Part shown: piece by piece, positions 8,423 to 17,256 of the stretch
Numbering within the stretch: the first letter of the stretch is position 1
Layout of the letters: each line of letters begins with the position of its first letter
Source: Desulfonatronospira thiodismutans ASO3-1
GTDB lineage: Bacteria > Desulfobacterota > Desulfovibrionia > Desulfovibrionales > Desulfonatronovibrionaceae
Direction: 5' to 3'
Length of the DNA stretch: 64,000 nt
NCBI RefSeq assembly: GCF_000174435.1
Contig: NZ_ACJN02000001.1
Span: forward strand, 485,658-549,657
The notes under the pieces: model-generated
What the model saw: only the letters and a program-made list of their open reading frames with translations
Databases searched by the model: none
What the model was told of the DNA's origin: nothing
Position numbers and translations under genes: made by a program

Positions 8423-8479
8423 ACAGCAGGACATCCCGGATGGAACAGCTTTTCAAGGATGATGAGTATGGGAGGTATT

Positions 8480-8745
8480 ATGGCCAATGGAGCATTTAAA
8501 GTAACCATAAATCTGCCGCATAACCTGGTAGTGGTTGCTGATGTAACCTGGTAGTGGTTGCTGATGAAGTTGCGCGTGAAAGAAAGACCAGTCGCAGCAA
8601 GGTCATCACTTCTTGCCTGCAGAGTTTAGCTGCCGAGCGTTTACATAATGAAATGGCAGAGGGATATAGGACGCTGGCAAAAGAGAACTTGAAGTTTGCT
8701 GAAGGGAGCGCCCATTTGGCTAATGAGCTACTGCCCGAGCCGTAG
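8480..8745 (+). pseudogene. RHH antitoxin-like gene broken by a 23-bp tandem duplication
   Basis: The gene starts at ATG 8480 after a GGGAGG site and reads MANGAFKVTINLPHNLVVVAD, then hits a stop. Bases 8521-8543 and 8544-8566 are identical 23-mers; with one copy removed the frame continues DEVARERKTSRSKVITSCLQ to the stop at 8745, giving a normal short ribbon-helix-helix antitoxin of about 80 residues. Because 23 is not a multiple of 3 the duplication destroys the frame. No clear toxin follows. Confidence 0.8.
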
Positions 8746-8915
8746 AGCAAGGCAGGAGACCCAGTTGTCGCCTCGGAGAATAGAGGTTTAGAACTGCTTT
8801 TTTCACATCAAAATGGCGGTTCTAAGACTGAAAATCAAGCAAAAAACGAGATGTTCTCAAATATTTTCAATATATTGTCTTGGTCCGACCCGAAAACTAA
8901 AAGAAAACTAAGCCG

Positions 8916-9539
8916 CTAAGCCAACAGATCCAGGATTCTCTGACGATCCCAGCCCCGGGCAAAGAGAATGCGGATCAGGCGAATCTTGGCTGCGTATCGC
9001 TCCTCTGGTTTGCCCTGGGTCTTTTTGGTCAACAGGTGCGCTGCTGTAACCAGAGCAAAAGCATTATCCGATTCAAGCAGCTGATCTATTTCCGATTCCC
9101 AGTCCAGAAGTTTGACAGCTGGAAAATCAAACCTCAGCCGGCAGCCGTAGAGTTCGTAGCCAAAGCTGTCCGGATGCCAGCCCGGACTGGTATCAGCCAG
9201 CACCGCAAGGCTGGCCAGGGGCTTGTCGTACTGATCAAAAAGCCGGTAATGGTAGGTGAACATCCGCCTGGCAAAAACATCCTCGGCTTCTCCCTGCACC
9301 TCAATATGTACGCATACCCAGCCTTCATCTCCACTCAACCTGTGTACCCGCACCAGCTTGTCCACATACCTACGCCCGAGTTCAGCATCCTTAGTCACCT
9401 GCTGTAATTCTTTGTCCAGAAAATCATACCCTGAACTCCAGTCTATGTCAGCAAAAATTCCAGGGAAATAAAACTCCATAAATTCCGGGAAATATCTTTC
9501 CAGCGCAACTTTCCAGGGGCTGTCGTATTCATCGCTCAT
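8916..9539 (-). CDS. Rpn-family PD-(D/E)xK nuclease/transposase-like protein, probably C-terminally truncated
   Basis: The product has 207 residues. Text such as KLVRVHRLSGDEGWVCVHIEVQG with the E-x-Q pair, FARRMFTYHYRLFDQYDKP and SFGYELYGCRLRFDFPAVKLLDW is typical of the Rpn (recombination-promoting nuclease, YhgA-like) family. The end RILFARGWDRQRILDLLA stops where relatives continue with a FIDWLM-like segment, so a C-terminal part of roughly 80 residues seems lost. Located in the accessory zone, it is probably a mobile or selfish gene. Confidence 0.78.
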   Translation of the reverse strand: MSDEYDSPWKVALERYFPEFMEFYFPGIFADIDWSSGYDFLDKELQQVTKDAELGRRYVDKLVRVHRLSGDEGWVCVHIEVQGEAEDVFARRMFTYHYRLFDQYDKPLASLAVLADTSPGWHPDSFGYELYGCRLRFDFPAVKLLDWESEIDQLLESDNAFALVTAAHLLTKKTQGKPEERYAAKIRLIRILFARGWDRQRILDLLA

Positions 9540-9767
9540 AGGTTCTACCTCAAATTTTTAGCAACGTCGGCTGAAGCAACGATTGCTTAGTTCGCTGAAG
9601 TCTCTTGAGTCGTGCTTATCATATAATCCGTTGTTTGCCTGGGGGTCAAGATATTTGTATTCGTTTGTTTCATCACACCAGGGGCGTGACTGGCCGGCGG
9701 GTTTTCCGTTCTCGACTTGGGAGTTCGCCTGGTGTCAACTCTCGGTGGTGATTGCTGGCACCCTCTG

Positions 9768-9824
9768 ACCAGGAGCAGTTACTTAAGGCCGGCGTGGATG
9801 ACTACATGGTCTACACACTGTAAT
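9768..9824 (+). pseudogene. Receiver-domain C-terminal remnant
   Basis: The short reading SDQEQLLKAGVDDYMVYTL, ending at a TAA at 9821-9823, matches the end of a receiver domain (…LxAGxDDYxxKP). The Lys of the usual KP is gone. Between the Rpn gene and this remnant (9540-9767) I see no gene; 9738-9760 resembles the inner right arm of a family-1 MITE (cggtggtgattgctggcacc). Confidence 0.5.
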
Positions 9825-9862
9825 CAGTCTGCCTGAATGATATTGCAAATGCCAGTATTTCT

Positions 9863-10478
9863 ATCGCAATCTGCTTTTCAATGCGCTCAAATTCACGTAT
9901 CAGGGTAGCAACGTATTTGTTCACGGCTATCAGGAAGGTGTCATGGCCAGGTTTAGGTTTGTGACGGCGGAGCGGGCATGGACCAGAACACAGCGGCCAG
10001 GGTGTTTTCCATAGATCAGAGCAGATCTCCTCAGGTACTGATGGTGGAAAATGAACCTGTCTGCGCCTTGATCTGTGTAAAGAGTTTTTGGAGAAGTACT
10101 TGGGACGGATCTGGATAGGCCTTCAGCACGGTAAGGGCACTACCCAATCAGCTGCCCATGAAGCTTTTACTGGAGAAATGCGGACATAAGGTGAGCCTGG
10201 CCGAAGACGGACAGCAGGCCCTGGATTTGTTTGCCTCCCTGGATTTCGACTGCATTTTAATGGACATACACATGTCGGTCATGGATGGAGTGGAGGCAAT
10301 CCCCGAATCTCAGACTCCCCGAATTCCCATAATAGCTTTAACCGCCTACGCCATGGACGGTGACCGGGAGAGGTTTCTGGATGCCGGCATGGATGACTAT
10401 TTGGCCAAGCCGGTGCAGAAAGAGGACTTGGAAAAGGCTCTTGCCAGATATGCAGAACGAGGCTTGATGAGCTTTTGA
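9863..10478 (+). pseudogene. Decayed hybrid sensor histidine kinase (N-box, G-box and receiver remnants)
   Basis: Three pieces in different frames follow the order of a hybrid kinase. RNLLFNALKFT (about 9865-9897) is the N-box of a HATPase domain. DGGAGMDQNTAARVF (about 9963-10008) is the following G-box. From about 10147, PMKLLLEKCGHKVSLAEDG through DFDCILMDIHMSVMDGVEAI, IPIIALTAYA and DDYLAKP is a nearly intact receiver with its phospho-acceptor Asp, ending at 10478. The receiver lost its N-terminal acidic residues. The kinase is not functional as read; the 106-residue ORF at 10158 is only its tail. Confidence 0.75.
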
Positions 10479-10515
10479 GGACTTGTGCAAAAGAGGTGAG
10501 GGTGCCAAGGTGAGC

Positions 10516-10555
10516 AAAATAAAAGGCCACCTGGAAAAAAGCTCCCAGGTGGCCT
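10516..10555 (-). terminator. Rho-independent terminator of the uvrC-tRNA transcript
   Basis: On the minus strand an 11-bp perfect stem (AGGCCACCTGG, 10555-10545, paired with 10534-10524) is followed by TTTTATTTT. It lies 95 bases past the end of tRNA-Glu and ends the minus-strand transcription unit. Confidence 0.8.
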
Positions 10556-10649
10556 GATAAAGGAGAGGGGGGTGCAAACTGATTCTGTAACCGTTGTTAT
10601 AGAATCATGGTTACCAGAAAATTATAGTATAACCCCTTGATTTTATTGG

Positions 10650-10724
10650 CGTCCCCAGGGGGATTTGAACCCCCGTCGCCGGCGTGAAAGGCCGGTGTCC
10701 TGGACCGGGCTAGACGATGGGGAC
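10650..10724 (-). tRNA. tRNA-Glu (UUC)
   Basis: Minus-strand cloverleaf: acceptor GTCCCCA pairs with TGGGGAC, anticodon stem CCGGC/GCCGG with loop CTTTCAC giving anticodon TTC, and T-loop GGGGGTTCAAATCCCCC. About 75 nt; CCA is not encoded. Confidence 0.95.
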
Positions 10725-10738
10725 GGAACGCTTAATGG

Positions 10739-10809
10739 CTGGGGCACGAGGATTCGAACCTCGGCTACCAGGGCCAGAACCTGGCGTCCTGCCGCTAGAC
10801 GATGCCCCA
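10739..10809 (-). tRNA. tRNA-Gln (CUG)
   Basis: Minus-strand cloverleaf: acceptor TGGGGCA pairs with TGCCCCA, anticodon stem CCAGG/CCTGG with loop TTCTGGC giving anticodon CTG, and T-arm CGAGGTTCGAATCCTCG. It lies 14 bases upstream of tRNA-Glu and is probably co-transcribed with it. Confidence 0.94.
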
Positions 10810-10885
10810 ACAACCAAGAAAGAATTATGTAGTTTTTCTTGTGGGAGTTGTCAAGAAATTTTCAAAGGGCTCAGAAAAAAAATAT

Positions 10886-11491
10886 TCAAGCGAAGAAAAA
10901 GAACAGGGCCTGCAGGATTCCAATGACGAAACCAAGTACTGCTCCGATGATTTCGATGAACCTGAACTCCTTGCGCATGATTGTGTAGAGGATCTCCTCC
11001 AGCTTGTCCATGGAAAAACTTTCCACCTTGCTGCGGACCACTTCCTTGAAGTCCAGGGTGTGCTCCAGTTCCTCGGCCACGCGCTGCAGAAGCTGGGGCA
11101 GAATTTTTTCGCTTTCACGGTGAAGCCTGCTCTGCAGGGAATCGGCTACCCTGCTGCTGAGGATGCTGCCCAACACTGGGTGTACTGAATTCAGCTTGCG
11201 GCTTAACAGGTTGTGTATGTATTCACTTAGAATATTACGCAGACGTTCACGGAACCGCGGGTCATTTATGACGTTTTGAATATCCTCGTGGGAAATGAGC
11301 TCGCGCTCCACCAGGGTCCCCAGGTTGGAAGCCAGCTCCTGCTGTCTTTTGGGGAATACCCCCTGCAGCTTCCAGCCCAGGATGTTCACCGGACGTCTGG
11401 GGTAAAAAAGCATTTTCACCGCCAGATAATTGGTGATCCAGCCTATGAGGGCTCCTATAAAGGGTGCTAAGATGAACTTGTAGTATTCCAT
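10886..11491 (-). CDS. DUF445 family membrane protein
   Basis: The product has 201 residues. The N-terminal segment FILAPFIGALIGWITNYLAVKMLFYPRRP with the GWxTNxLAxxMLFxP signature is diagnostic for DUF445. A long soluble helical part and a C-terminal membrane segment (IIGAVLGFVIGILQALFFFF) follow. The family is widespread and of unknown function at the membrane. The start overlaps the end of uvrC by 25 bases, so the two are coupled; the tRNAs follow downstream. Confidence 0.88.
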   Translation of the reverse strand: MEYYKFILAPFIGALIGWITNYLAVKMLFYPRRPVNILGWKLQGVFPKRQQELASNLGTLVERELISHEDIQNVINDPRFRERLRNILSEYIHNLLSRKLNSVHPVLGSILSSRVADSLQSRLHRESEKILPQLLQRVAEELEHTLDFKEVVRSKVESFSMDKLEEILYTIMRKEFRFIEIIGAVLGFVIGILQALFFFFA

Positions 11492-13284
11492 TCTTTAAGG
11501 GACCTGGCTGTTCTTCCGGCAGTTTCCGGGCCGAAACCCGGCACCTGCATGAGTTCTTCCCGGGAGGCACCCAGGATACTTTGCAGGCTGCCGAAATGTT
11601 TCCACAGTGCTTCTACTTTTTTGGGGCCCAGACCGGGTATTTTTTCCAGGTCGCTTTGCAGGGATTTTCTGCGCAGGCTGTTGCGCATGCTGCCCAGGGC
11701 GAAGCGGTGGGCTTCATCCCGGATTCTTTGCAGGTAAAGCAGTTCCGGTGAAGCGGGCTTCAGGGAAAGTGGGTACTTGCGCCCCGGCAGATACACCTGG
11801 TCCTGAGCCCCGCCCCTGGCCCGCGTTTCGGCCTTGGCAATGGAGGCCAGGGCGAAGAGACCTTCCTGTCCGGCATCCTGCAGGGCTTTCTGGACAGTGC
11901 CCAGCTGTCCCTTTCCCCCGTCTACAAGCAAAAGATCCGGCCAGGGACTGGAAGACCGGCTCCTGCGCTTGATGAACTCGCGCATGGCCTGGTAGTCGTC
12001 CCCTGGAGATACAGAGGGCAGGTTGTAGATGCGGTAGTCCTTTTTATGCGGCTCCCCGGCCACAAAGGTCACCACCCCCATGCGGGTGTTCCGCCCGGCG
12101 TGGTGGGAGACGTCAATACACTCGATGCGCTCCGGTTCGCGCTCCAGGCCCATGACCCCGGCCAGAAAGGGAGTGCCGGCATCTCTTCGGTCTCTGGCAT
12201 GCTGCTCACAGTTCTGGCGGGCGATGTTTAAAAGGCCTTTCAGGCTCTCCCCCCTGGCCCCCACAAGCCTGACCTTGCCTTTGCGGTATTCCATGAGCAG
12301 GTGCAACAGGGCCGGGTCATGAATTTTTTCCGGAAGCAGGATCTTTTCCGGGATGAAACTGTCCGGTCCGTAAAACTGGCTTAAAAGGCTGGCCAGGGTG
12401 TCTTGCAGTTCCTGGTCGTTTTCCGGGTGGTGCTCGGGCCAGAAAAAATTCTTGCTGTCCAGGACCTTGCCCTGGCGGACAAAGAGCACCCCGATGCCCA
12501 TTCCGCCCTGGACATAAACAGGGGCAAACACGTCCATGTCCCCGGTGCCAGGGAAAACCACCGACTGGGACTTAGTGGTCTGCTTCACCGCTTCAATCTG
12601 ATCGCGCAGCAGGGCTGCTTTTTCAAAGTCAAGCTCCCGGGAGGCTTCCTGCATGTCCTTTTCCATGCCTTTTATCAGCTCTGCGCTGCGCCCGGACAGA
12701 AACATTTCCAGCCGGCGGATCTCCCTTGAGTATTCCTCTGTGGACACATCCAGGCAGCATGGTCCGGGGCAGCGCCTGATGAAATGCTGCAGACAGGGGC
12801 GCACCCGGTTTCTGAATTTTTTGTGTCCGCATTTGCGCAGGTAAAAAAGCCTGTTGATGACCTTCATGGTCTCCCTGGCCGCTGCTGCAGAAGTAAACGG
12901 CCCGAAGTAGACTGAGCCGTCGCGCCTGGCTGAACGCGTTAGTTCCAGGGCCGGGTAGGGCCTGGATTTGTCTAAGCGGAAAAGGACGTACTGCTTGTCG
13001 TCTCGAAGGACAATGTTGTATCTTGGCCTGTGTTTTTTGATGAGGCTTGCTTCCAGGAGCAGGGCCTCTTTTTCGCTGGTGGTGGTGATGTAGTCCACCT
13101 GCAACACCCGGCCCAGCATAACCCTGGTTTTGGGTGAGGGATCCCTGGATGAGCGGAAATATGAGCTGACCCGGCTGCGCAGGTTCTTGGCCTTGCCCAC
13201 ATAAATAATCCGGTTCTGCTCATCCTTCATGAGGTATACGCCCGGATCCCGGGGGAAGTCGCTGGAGTTGAACTGGTATTGCAT
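11467..13284 (-). CDS. uvrC: Excinuclease ABC subunit C
   Basis: I start at the ATG at 13284 (MQYQFNSSDFPRDPGVYLM); the longer frame has no family sequence before it. The product is 605 residues, normal for UvrC. The GIY-YIG domain is at the N-terminus (GVYLM...IIYVGKAKNLRSRV), followed by the Cys-bearing linker, a UVR motif (EKAALLRDQIEAV), the RNase H-like nuclease half (ECIDVSHHAGRNTRMGVVTF, LLLVDGGKGQL) and tandem HhH motifs (IPGLGPKKVEALWKHFGS, VPGFGPETAGRT). It makes both incisions around UvrB-marked DNA damage in nucleotide excision repair. Confidence 0.97.
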   Translation of the reverse strand: MQYQFNSSDFPRDPGVYLMKDEQNRIIYVGKAKNLRSRVSSYFRSSRDPSPKTRVMLGRVLQVDYITTTSEKEALLLEASLIKKHRPRYNIVLRDDKQYVLFRLDKSRPYPALELTRSARRDGSVYFGPFTSAAAARETMKVINRLFYLRKCGHKKFRNRVRPCLQHFIRRCPGPCCLDVSTEEYSREIRRLEMFLSGRSAELIKGMEKDMQEASRELDFEKAALLRDQIEAVKQTTKSQSVVFPGTGDMDVFAPVYVQGGMGIGVLFVRQGKVLDSKNFFWPEHHPENDQELQDTLASLLSQFYGPDSFIPEKILLPEKIHDPALLHLLMEYRKGKVRLVGARGESLKGLLNIARQNCEQHARDRRDAGTPFLAGVMGLEREPERIECIDVSHHAGRNTRMGVVTFVAGEPHKKDYRIYNLPSVSPGDDYQAMREFIKRRSRSSSPWPDLLLVDGGKGQLGTVQKALQDAGQEGLFALASIAKAETRARGGAQDQVYLPGRKYPLSLKPASPELLYLQRIRDEAHRFALGSMRNSLRRKSLQSDLEKIPGLGPKKVEALWKHFGSLQSILGASREELMQVPGFGPETAGRTARSLKEWNTTSSS

Positions 13285-13480
13285 TAGTCTTAAGAAAAAT
13301 AGTTTTATCCAGCGGTTATATTTAGTGCAGCGCCTGGTCCTGGTCAAGAAAAACAAAAGTGTTTTACATCCGGGGCTGTTTTTTATAGACATTTTCTGTA
13401 AATAGATTGTTTGACAGTTTTCTGAAGAAAATCCGGCCGGCCGGGCCGGTAGCAACTTATAAAAAAGGGAGTTTCAGGCG

Positions 13481-14848
13481 ATGAAGGAAATCAGGCAGGA
13501 CATTTTCAGGGCCTACGACATCAGGGGCATTGTGGACAAGGATTTTGATCCGGAATGGGTGGAAGTGCTGGGAAAAGCCTGCGGGACTTATTTTCGCAGA
13601 ATGGGCCTGGATCAGGCTGTTGTGGGCCATGACTGCAGGCACAGTTCACCCGAGTACCAGGCCCGCATGATCGAGGGGCTCAACAGCACCGGAGTGGACG
13701 TGGTCTTTTTGAATATGGTGTCCACGCCGCTATTTTATTTTGCCGTGAAAAAACTGGAACGCCGGGCCGGGGTCATGATCACAGCCAGTCACAATCCGCC
13801 TGATTTCAACGGCTTCAAGGTCTGGGCGGAAGAAAGCACCATTCACAGCGAGGAGATCCAGGAAGTTTACCGCATTATGGCCTCCGGAGAATTCGCCCAG
13901 GGAAACGGCATGGCCACGGAGATGGATATAAGGCCTGTTTACCGGGAGTACATGCAGGCCCAGGGTCCCGCCGCCTCTAAGGTAAAGGTGGTTGTGGACG
14001 GAGGCAACGGTGCCGCCGGCCTGGACTGCGTGCAGGTCCTGGAGGATGCCGGGGCTGACGTGGTACCCATCTATTGTGAGCCCGACGGAAATTTTCCCAA
14101 TCACCACCCTGATCCAACTGTCATGAAAAACAACGAAGACCTGGTGGCCACGGTGAAAAAAGAAAACGCCCAGCTGGGCATCGGCCTGGACGGAGACGGA
14201 GACCGCATAGGAGTGGTGGATGAAAATGGAAAAATGATTTACGGAGATCAGCTCCTGGCCATCTATGCCCGGGACGTGCTGCAGCAAAATCCCGGGGCCT
14301 GCGTCATCGGGGAGGTAAAATGTTCCCACCTGATGTTCAACGATATCAAGAAGCACGGCGGCAGGCCCATAATGTGGAAAACCGGGCACTCCCTCATCAA
14401 GGCCAAGATGAAAGAGGAAGACGCTTTGCTGGCCGGAGAGATGAGCGGACACATGTTTTTCGCGGACCGTTATTACGGGTTCGACGATGCAGTGTATGCG
14501 GCCAGGCGCATGGTGGAGATTGTGGCCAAGAAGCAGGGTCAGCCCGTGAGCGGTTATCTTGATGACTGGCCGAAGACGGTGAATACCCCGGAAATCCGCG
14601 TTGAATGCCCGGACAGCATCAAGTTCGACGTGGTCAAAAAGGCCCAGGAGTATTTCCGGCAGCATTACGACATAGTGGATGTGGACGGGGTGCGCATTGC
14701 TTTTGATGATGGCTGGGCCCTGCTGCGGGCCTCCAATACCCAGCCGGTCCTGGTGCTCAGGTTTGAAGCCGAATCCGAGGCCAGACTGCAGGAACTGCGC
14801 GAACTCATTGAAAAGCCCCTGAAAAACTGGGTGCAGGAACTGTCCTGA
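13481..14848 (+). CDS. Phosphomannomutase/phosphoglucomutase (alpha-D-phosphohexomutase)
   Basis: The protein has 455 residues, normal for the AlgC/ManB type. The phosphoserine loop is TASHNPPDFNGFK with Ser at about 103, the Mg loop DGDGDR at about 237-242, the sugar loop GEMSGHMFF, and the C-terminal phosphate site RASNTQPVLVLRFEA. It interconverts hexose 1- and 6-phosphates for surface polysaccharide synthesis. A run AAAAAGGGAG lies before the ATG. The next gene starts 3 bases after the stop. Mannose versus glucose preference cannot be read from the sequence. Confidence 0.95.
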   Translation: MKEIRQDIFRAYDIRGIVDKDFDPEWVEVLGKACGTYFRRMGLDQAVVGHDCRHSSPEYQARMIEGLNSTGVDVVFLNMVSTPLFYFAVKKLERRAGVMITASHNPPDFNGFKVWAEESTIHSEEIQEVYRIMASGEFAQGNGMATEMDIRPVYREYMQAQGPAASKVKVVVDGGNGAAGLDCVQVLEDAGADVVPIYCEPDGNFPNHHPDPTVMKNNEDLVATVKKENAQLGIGLDGDGDRIGVVDENGKMIYGDQLLAIYARDVLQQNPGACVIGEVKCSHLMFNDIKKHGGRPIMWKTGHSLIKAKMKEEDALLAGEMSGHMFFADRYYGFDDAVYAARRMVEIVAKKQGQPVSGYLDDWPKTVNTPEIRVECPDSIKFDVVKKAQEYFRQHYDIVDVDGVRIAFDDGWALLRASNTQPVLVLRFEAESEARLQELRELIEKPLKNWVQELS

Positions 14849-14851
14849 TAG

Positions 14852-15310
14852 ATGCGCAAGGTCTGTCTTCTGGTGCTTCTGCATATCCTGGTGCTGGGAG
14901 GGATCTGGCTCTGGCGGTCAGACCCGAATCCGGCGGTGCATCCCGGGGACCCCGCCTGGATCGGCATGACCGGGCAGGATATGCAGAAAAGCTTCAGAGG
15001 CGAACTGATGCTTCCAGGACAGCCTCCGGCAGATGTGGAAATAGACGGCCATGCCAGGGTCTCGCTGTGGATATATCTGCCGGAATCAATGCTTGAAAAT
15101 CTGCGCCGGGACAGCCCTGTCAGCATCAGGCTGCAGGGCGGGGAGGAAGATGTTCTCACCGGGCGTGTATCCGGGGTGGACAGCGATTCTCGAAAGCGGG
15201 GCAGTGATACTTATTACCGCGTTCTCCTGGAGCTGGATGCAGAGCCTGGACAGATCAAGGACATGAAGATTATTGAGCCTTACATACATAATGAGCAGGG
15301 GACACAGTAA
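14852..15310 (+). CDS. Membrane-anchored periplasmic protein, adaptor-like beta domain
   Basis: The product has 152 residues. An N-terminal hydrophobic segment (VCLLVLLHILVLGGIWLW) is a signal anchor. The rest is hydrophilic; SLWIYLPESMLENLRRDSPVSIRLQGGEEDVLTGRVSGVDSDS resembles the beta-barrel of RND/HlyD-type adaptor proteins, but the lipoyl and hairpin parts are absent. It follows the phosphohexomutase by 3 bases and precedes another membrane-anchored protein by 3 bases, so all are one operon. Function unknown. Confidence 0.7.
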   Translation: MRKVCLLVLLHILVLGGIWLWRSDPNPAVHPGDPAWIGMTGQDMQKSFRGELMLPGQPPADVEIDGHARVSLWIYLPESMLENLRRDSPVSIRLQGGEEDVLTGRVSGVDSDSRKRGSDTYYRVLLELDAEPGQIKDMKIIEPYIHNEQGTQ

Positions 15311-15313
15311 ATC

Positions 15314-15820
15314 ATGGGCATGAGCTTCTTTCCCCGTTCGGGCTCCGGCAGCAGAAGGCAGGGCAGCACTTTCAGGGTGTTTCTGCTGGTCCTTCTTTTT
15401 GTGGTGGTGGGGCTTCTTTTCTGGAAGAACTACGAGCGTTCCATGGACGTTATCCTGTCCAGCCACGTGGTCCAGGACGAGACTGAGACCCTGTCCCGGG
15501 AACAGAAGGATGAACTGTCCTCCTTTGCCAAAGGCCTGCAGGACAGGTTTGGATTCGGGCTTCAGATCAGGGTGTTCGAGCATTTTGTAGAAAAGCCTGA
15601 GCCGGATTCCCGGGTGATCTTCATGGGTATCAGCCCTGCCAACCAGGAGGTTGAAATCGTATGGCCCCCGGTCCTTAGAAGGGCTCTGCCCGACGACTTT
15701 ACCCGGCACCTGGAAGAAGAACATTTTGAAGAATACTGGCAGGGGGACAACTGGCCCAGGGGGCTTTACCAGGCCCTGCAAAGACTGGGAGAGGAGCTTC
15801 TGGCCATTGAGCAGGAATAA
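15314..15820 (+). CDS. Membrane-anchored protein with a TPM-like domain
   Basis: The product has 168 residues. One membrane segment ([19 protein letters not shown], about 19-37) puts the remainder in the periplasm. [29 protein letters not shown] and later [17 protein letters not shown] with [13 protein letters not shown] have the layout of a TPM domain, but the match is weak. The gene starts 3 bases after its neighbour and its 3' end overlaps the rnhA start by 14 bases. Function unknown. Confidence 0.65.
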   Translation: MGMSFFPRSGSGSRRQGSTFRVFLLVLLFVVVGLLFWKNYERSMDVILSSHVVQDETETLSREQKDELSSFAKGLQDRFGFGLQIRVFEHFVEKPEPDSRVIFMGISPANQEVEIVWPPVLRRALPDDFTRHLEEEHFEEYWQGDNWPRGLYQALQRLGEELLAIEQE

Positions 15821-16265
15821 CAATACGCAGGTGGTGGATATTTATACCGACGGGGCCTGCCTGGGCAATCCCGGGCCTGGAGGATATGCCGCAATACTTA
15901 AGTGGGGGGACCTGGAAAAGGAGATTTCCCAGGGCACTCCCGGGACCACCAACAACCGCATGGAACTAATGGCCGTGCTGGAGGGCCTGAAGGCCCTGAA
16001 ATATCCCTGCCGGGTGCGCATTCATACTGATTCCCAGTATATAGCCAGGGCCATAAATGAGAAGTGGCTGGAAAAGTGGCAGAGAAACGGCTGGAAAACA
16101 GCCCAGAAAGAAGACGTTAAAAACCGGGACCTGTGGGAAGAACTTGCCGCCCTGCTGCAGGAGCACAAGGTGGAATTCAAATGGGTCCGGGGGCACAGCG
16201 GGCATGAATACAACGAGCGCTGCGATAGCCTGGCCCGGCAGGCGGCCCAGGCTGTTGATGATTGA
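15807..16265 (+). CDS. rnhA: Ribonuclease HI
   Basis: I chose TTG at 15807 (GAGAGGAG site about 10 bases before) giving 152 residues, the usual RNase HI length; the frame is open further upstream but inside the previous gene. The catalytic tetrad is clear: Asp in [14 protein letters not shown], Glu in NNRMELMAV, Asp in HTDSQY and Asp in NERCDSLA. The basic handle ([21 protein letters not shown]) is present, as in the E. coli enzyme. It degrades RNA in RNA-DNA hybrids during replication and R-loop removal. Confidence 0.95.
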   Translation: MSRNNNTQVVDIYTDGACLGNPGPGGYAAILKWGDLEKEISQGTPGTTNNRMELMAVLEGLKALKYPCRVRIHTDSQYIARAINEKWLEKWQRNGWKTAQKEDVKNRDLWEELAALLQEHKVEFKWVRGHSGHEYNERCDSLARQAAQAVDD

Positions 16266-16356
16266 TTGTTATATGTTATCTGCTGACAGGGCTTCATACG
16301 TAGAGTACAGGACCAGACTGCAAGTAATCTGGAATAATGAAGTGGTCATTATAATA

Positions 16357-16458
16357 ACCACCCCCGGCCCCTCCTTGGCTAAGGAGGGGAGCAGTGCGTG
16401 CTGTACGCATTAATTGTCACAAAAGGTGTCTCGGGGACTGTCCCCGGGCCGGTACTCA
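16357..16458. repeat. CCCCTCCTTGG hairpin and MITE remnant ahead of rnc
   Basis: aaccacccccggcccctcc at 16357 leads into the palindrome cccctccttggctaaggagg (16368-16389), the same unit as at 21470 and 21653. It is followed at 16424-16455 by gtgtctcggggactgtcccc and gggccggtact, the inner right arm of a family-1 MITE without terminal repeats. The rnc ribosome site starts directly after this remnant. Confidence 0.6.
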
Positions 16459-16468
16459 AGGAGAAATA

Positions 16469-17185
16469 TTGAACCAGGATTTGCATTTGCTGGATGAGCT
16501 GCAGGATAAAATCGGCTATAGATACCAGGACCCTGAGCTGCTGGTAAGGGCTCTTACTCACAGCTCCTATGCCAATGAAAGGCATATGGAGCACAATGAA
16601 AGGCTGGAGTTTCTGGGGGATGCCGTCCTGGAGTTGTGCATTTCCAATGTACTTTTTTTCAGGTTTCCCCGGGCACCTGAAGGGCATCTTACCCGGCTTC
16701 GGGCGGCCCTGGTGAGCGAGCCTACTCTGGCCAGGCTGGCCAGGTCCCTGACCCTGGGCGATTATATTTTTCTGGGCAGGGGAGAGGAGCTGCAGGGAGG
16801 CCGGGACAGGGATTCAGTGCTGGCTGATACCCTGGAGGCCATTCTGGGGGCTGTTTACCTGGATTCCGGTTATGACGGGGCCTTTGAGTGCATTGCAGCC
16901 CTATTTGAGGATTTCATCCCCGACAGGGTGGAAGCGTTGCCTGTATCCAAGGATTTCAAGAGCAGGCTGCAGGAAAAGACCCAGGGCCTGTTTCGGGCCA
17001 GGCCTGTTTATACACTGATTGACAGCTACGGGCCGGAACATGAAAAGATTTACCGGGTCCAGGTGGAGCTGCCGGACGGTACCGGCATCGAGGCCATGGC
17101 CGGCAGCGTGAAAAAGGCCGAGCAGAAGGCTGCCAGCAAGGCTCTGGAATACCTGGATTCCGTCAAGACGGCTGATGTCAGGTGA
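16469..17185 (+). CDS. rnc: Ribonuclease III
   Basis: I chose TTG at 16469 because AAGGAG ends 5 bases before it; the upstream in-frame part is MITE sequence. The product is 238 residues. The RNase III signature HNERLEFLGDAVL with its acidic catalytic residues is present, followed by LADTLEAILGAVYLDSG and a C-terminal double-stranded RNA-binding domain (DFKSRLQEKTQGLF ... GSVKKAEQKAASKALEYL). It processes rRNA precursors and structured mRNAs. It is convergent with the flagellin gene. Confidence 0.96.
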   Translation: MNQDLHLLDELQDKIGYRYQDPELLVRALTHSSYANERHMEHNERLEFLGDAVLELCISNVLFFRFPRAPEGHLTRLRAALVSEPTLARLARSLTLGDYIFLGRGEELQGGRDRDSVLADTLEAILGAVYLDSGYDGAFECIAALFEDFIPDRVEALPVSKDFKSRLQEKTQGLFRARPVYTLIDSYGPEHEKIYRVQVELPDGTGIEAMAGSVKKAEQKAASKALEYLDSVKTADVR

Positions 17186-17201
17186 CCATGGTTTTCAGGG
17201 T

Positions 17202-17231
17202 GGGGCCGGGGGGTCAAGTCCCGGCCCCCAT
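17202..17231. terminator. GC-rich hairpin between convergent rnc and flagellin genes
   Basis: GGGGCCGGG and CCCGGCCCC form a 9-bp stem around a short loop, between the stop codons of rnc (+) and fliC (-). There is only a weak T-run, so it is a plausible but imperfect bidirectional terminator. Confidence 0.5.
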
Positions 17232-17256
17232 GTCTTTGGTCGCCTCAGCCGTGTGG

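Noticed and set aside
8746-8915. Toxin partner after the broken RHH antitoxin
   Set aside because: A few residues recall a MazF start, but no frame continues; not enough to call.
13285-13455. N-terminal extension of UvrC
   Set aside because: The extra 57 codons show no UvrC similarity; ATG 13284 gives the normal start just before the GIY-YIG domain.
13730-14884. 384-residue ORF opposite the phosphohexomutase
   Set aside because: It is the antisense shadow of a clear enzyme gene, with a composition rich in His and Val typical of such shadows.
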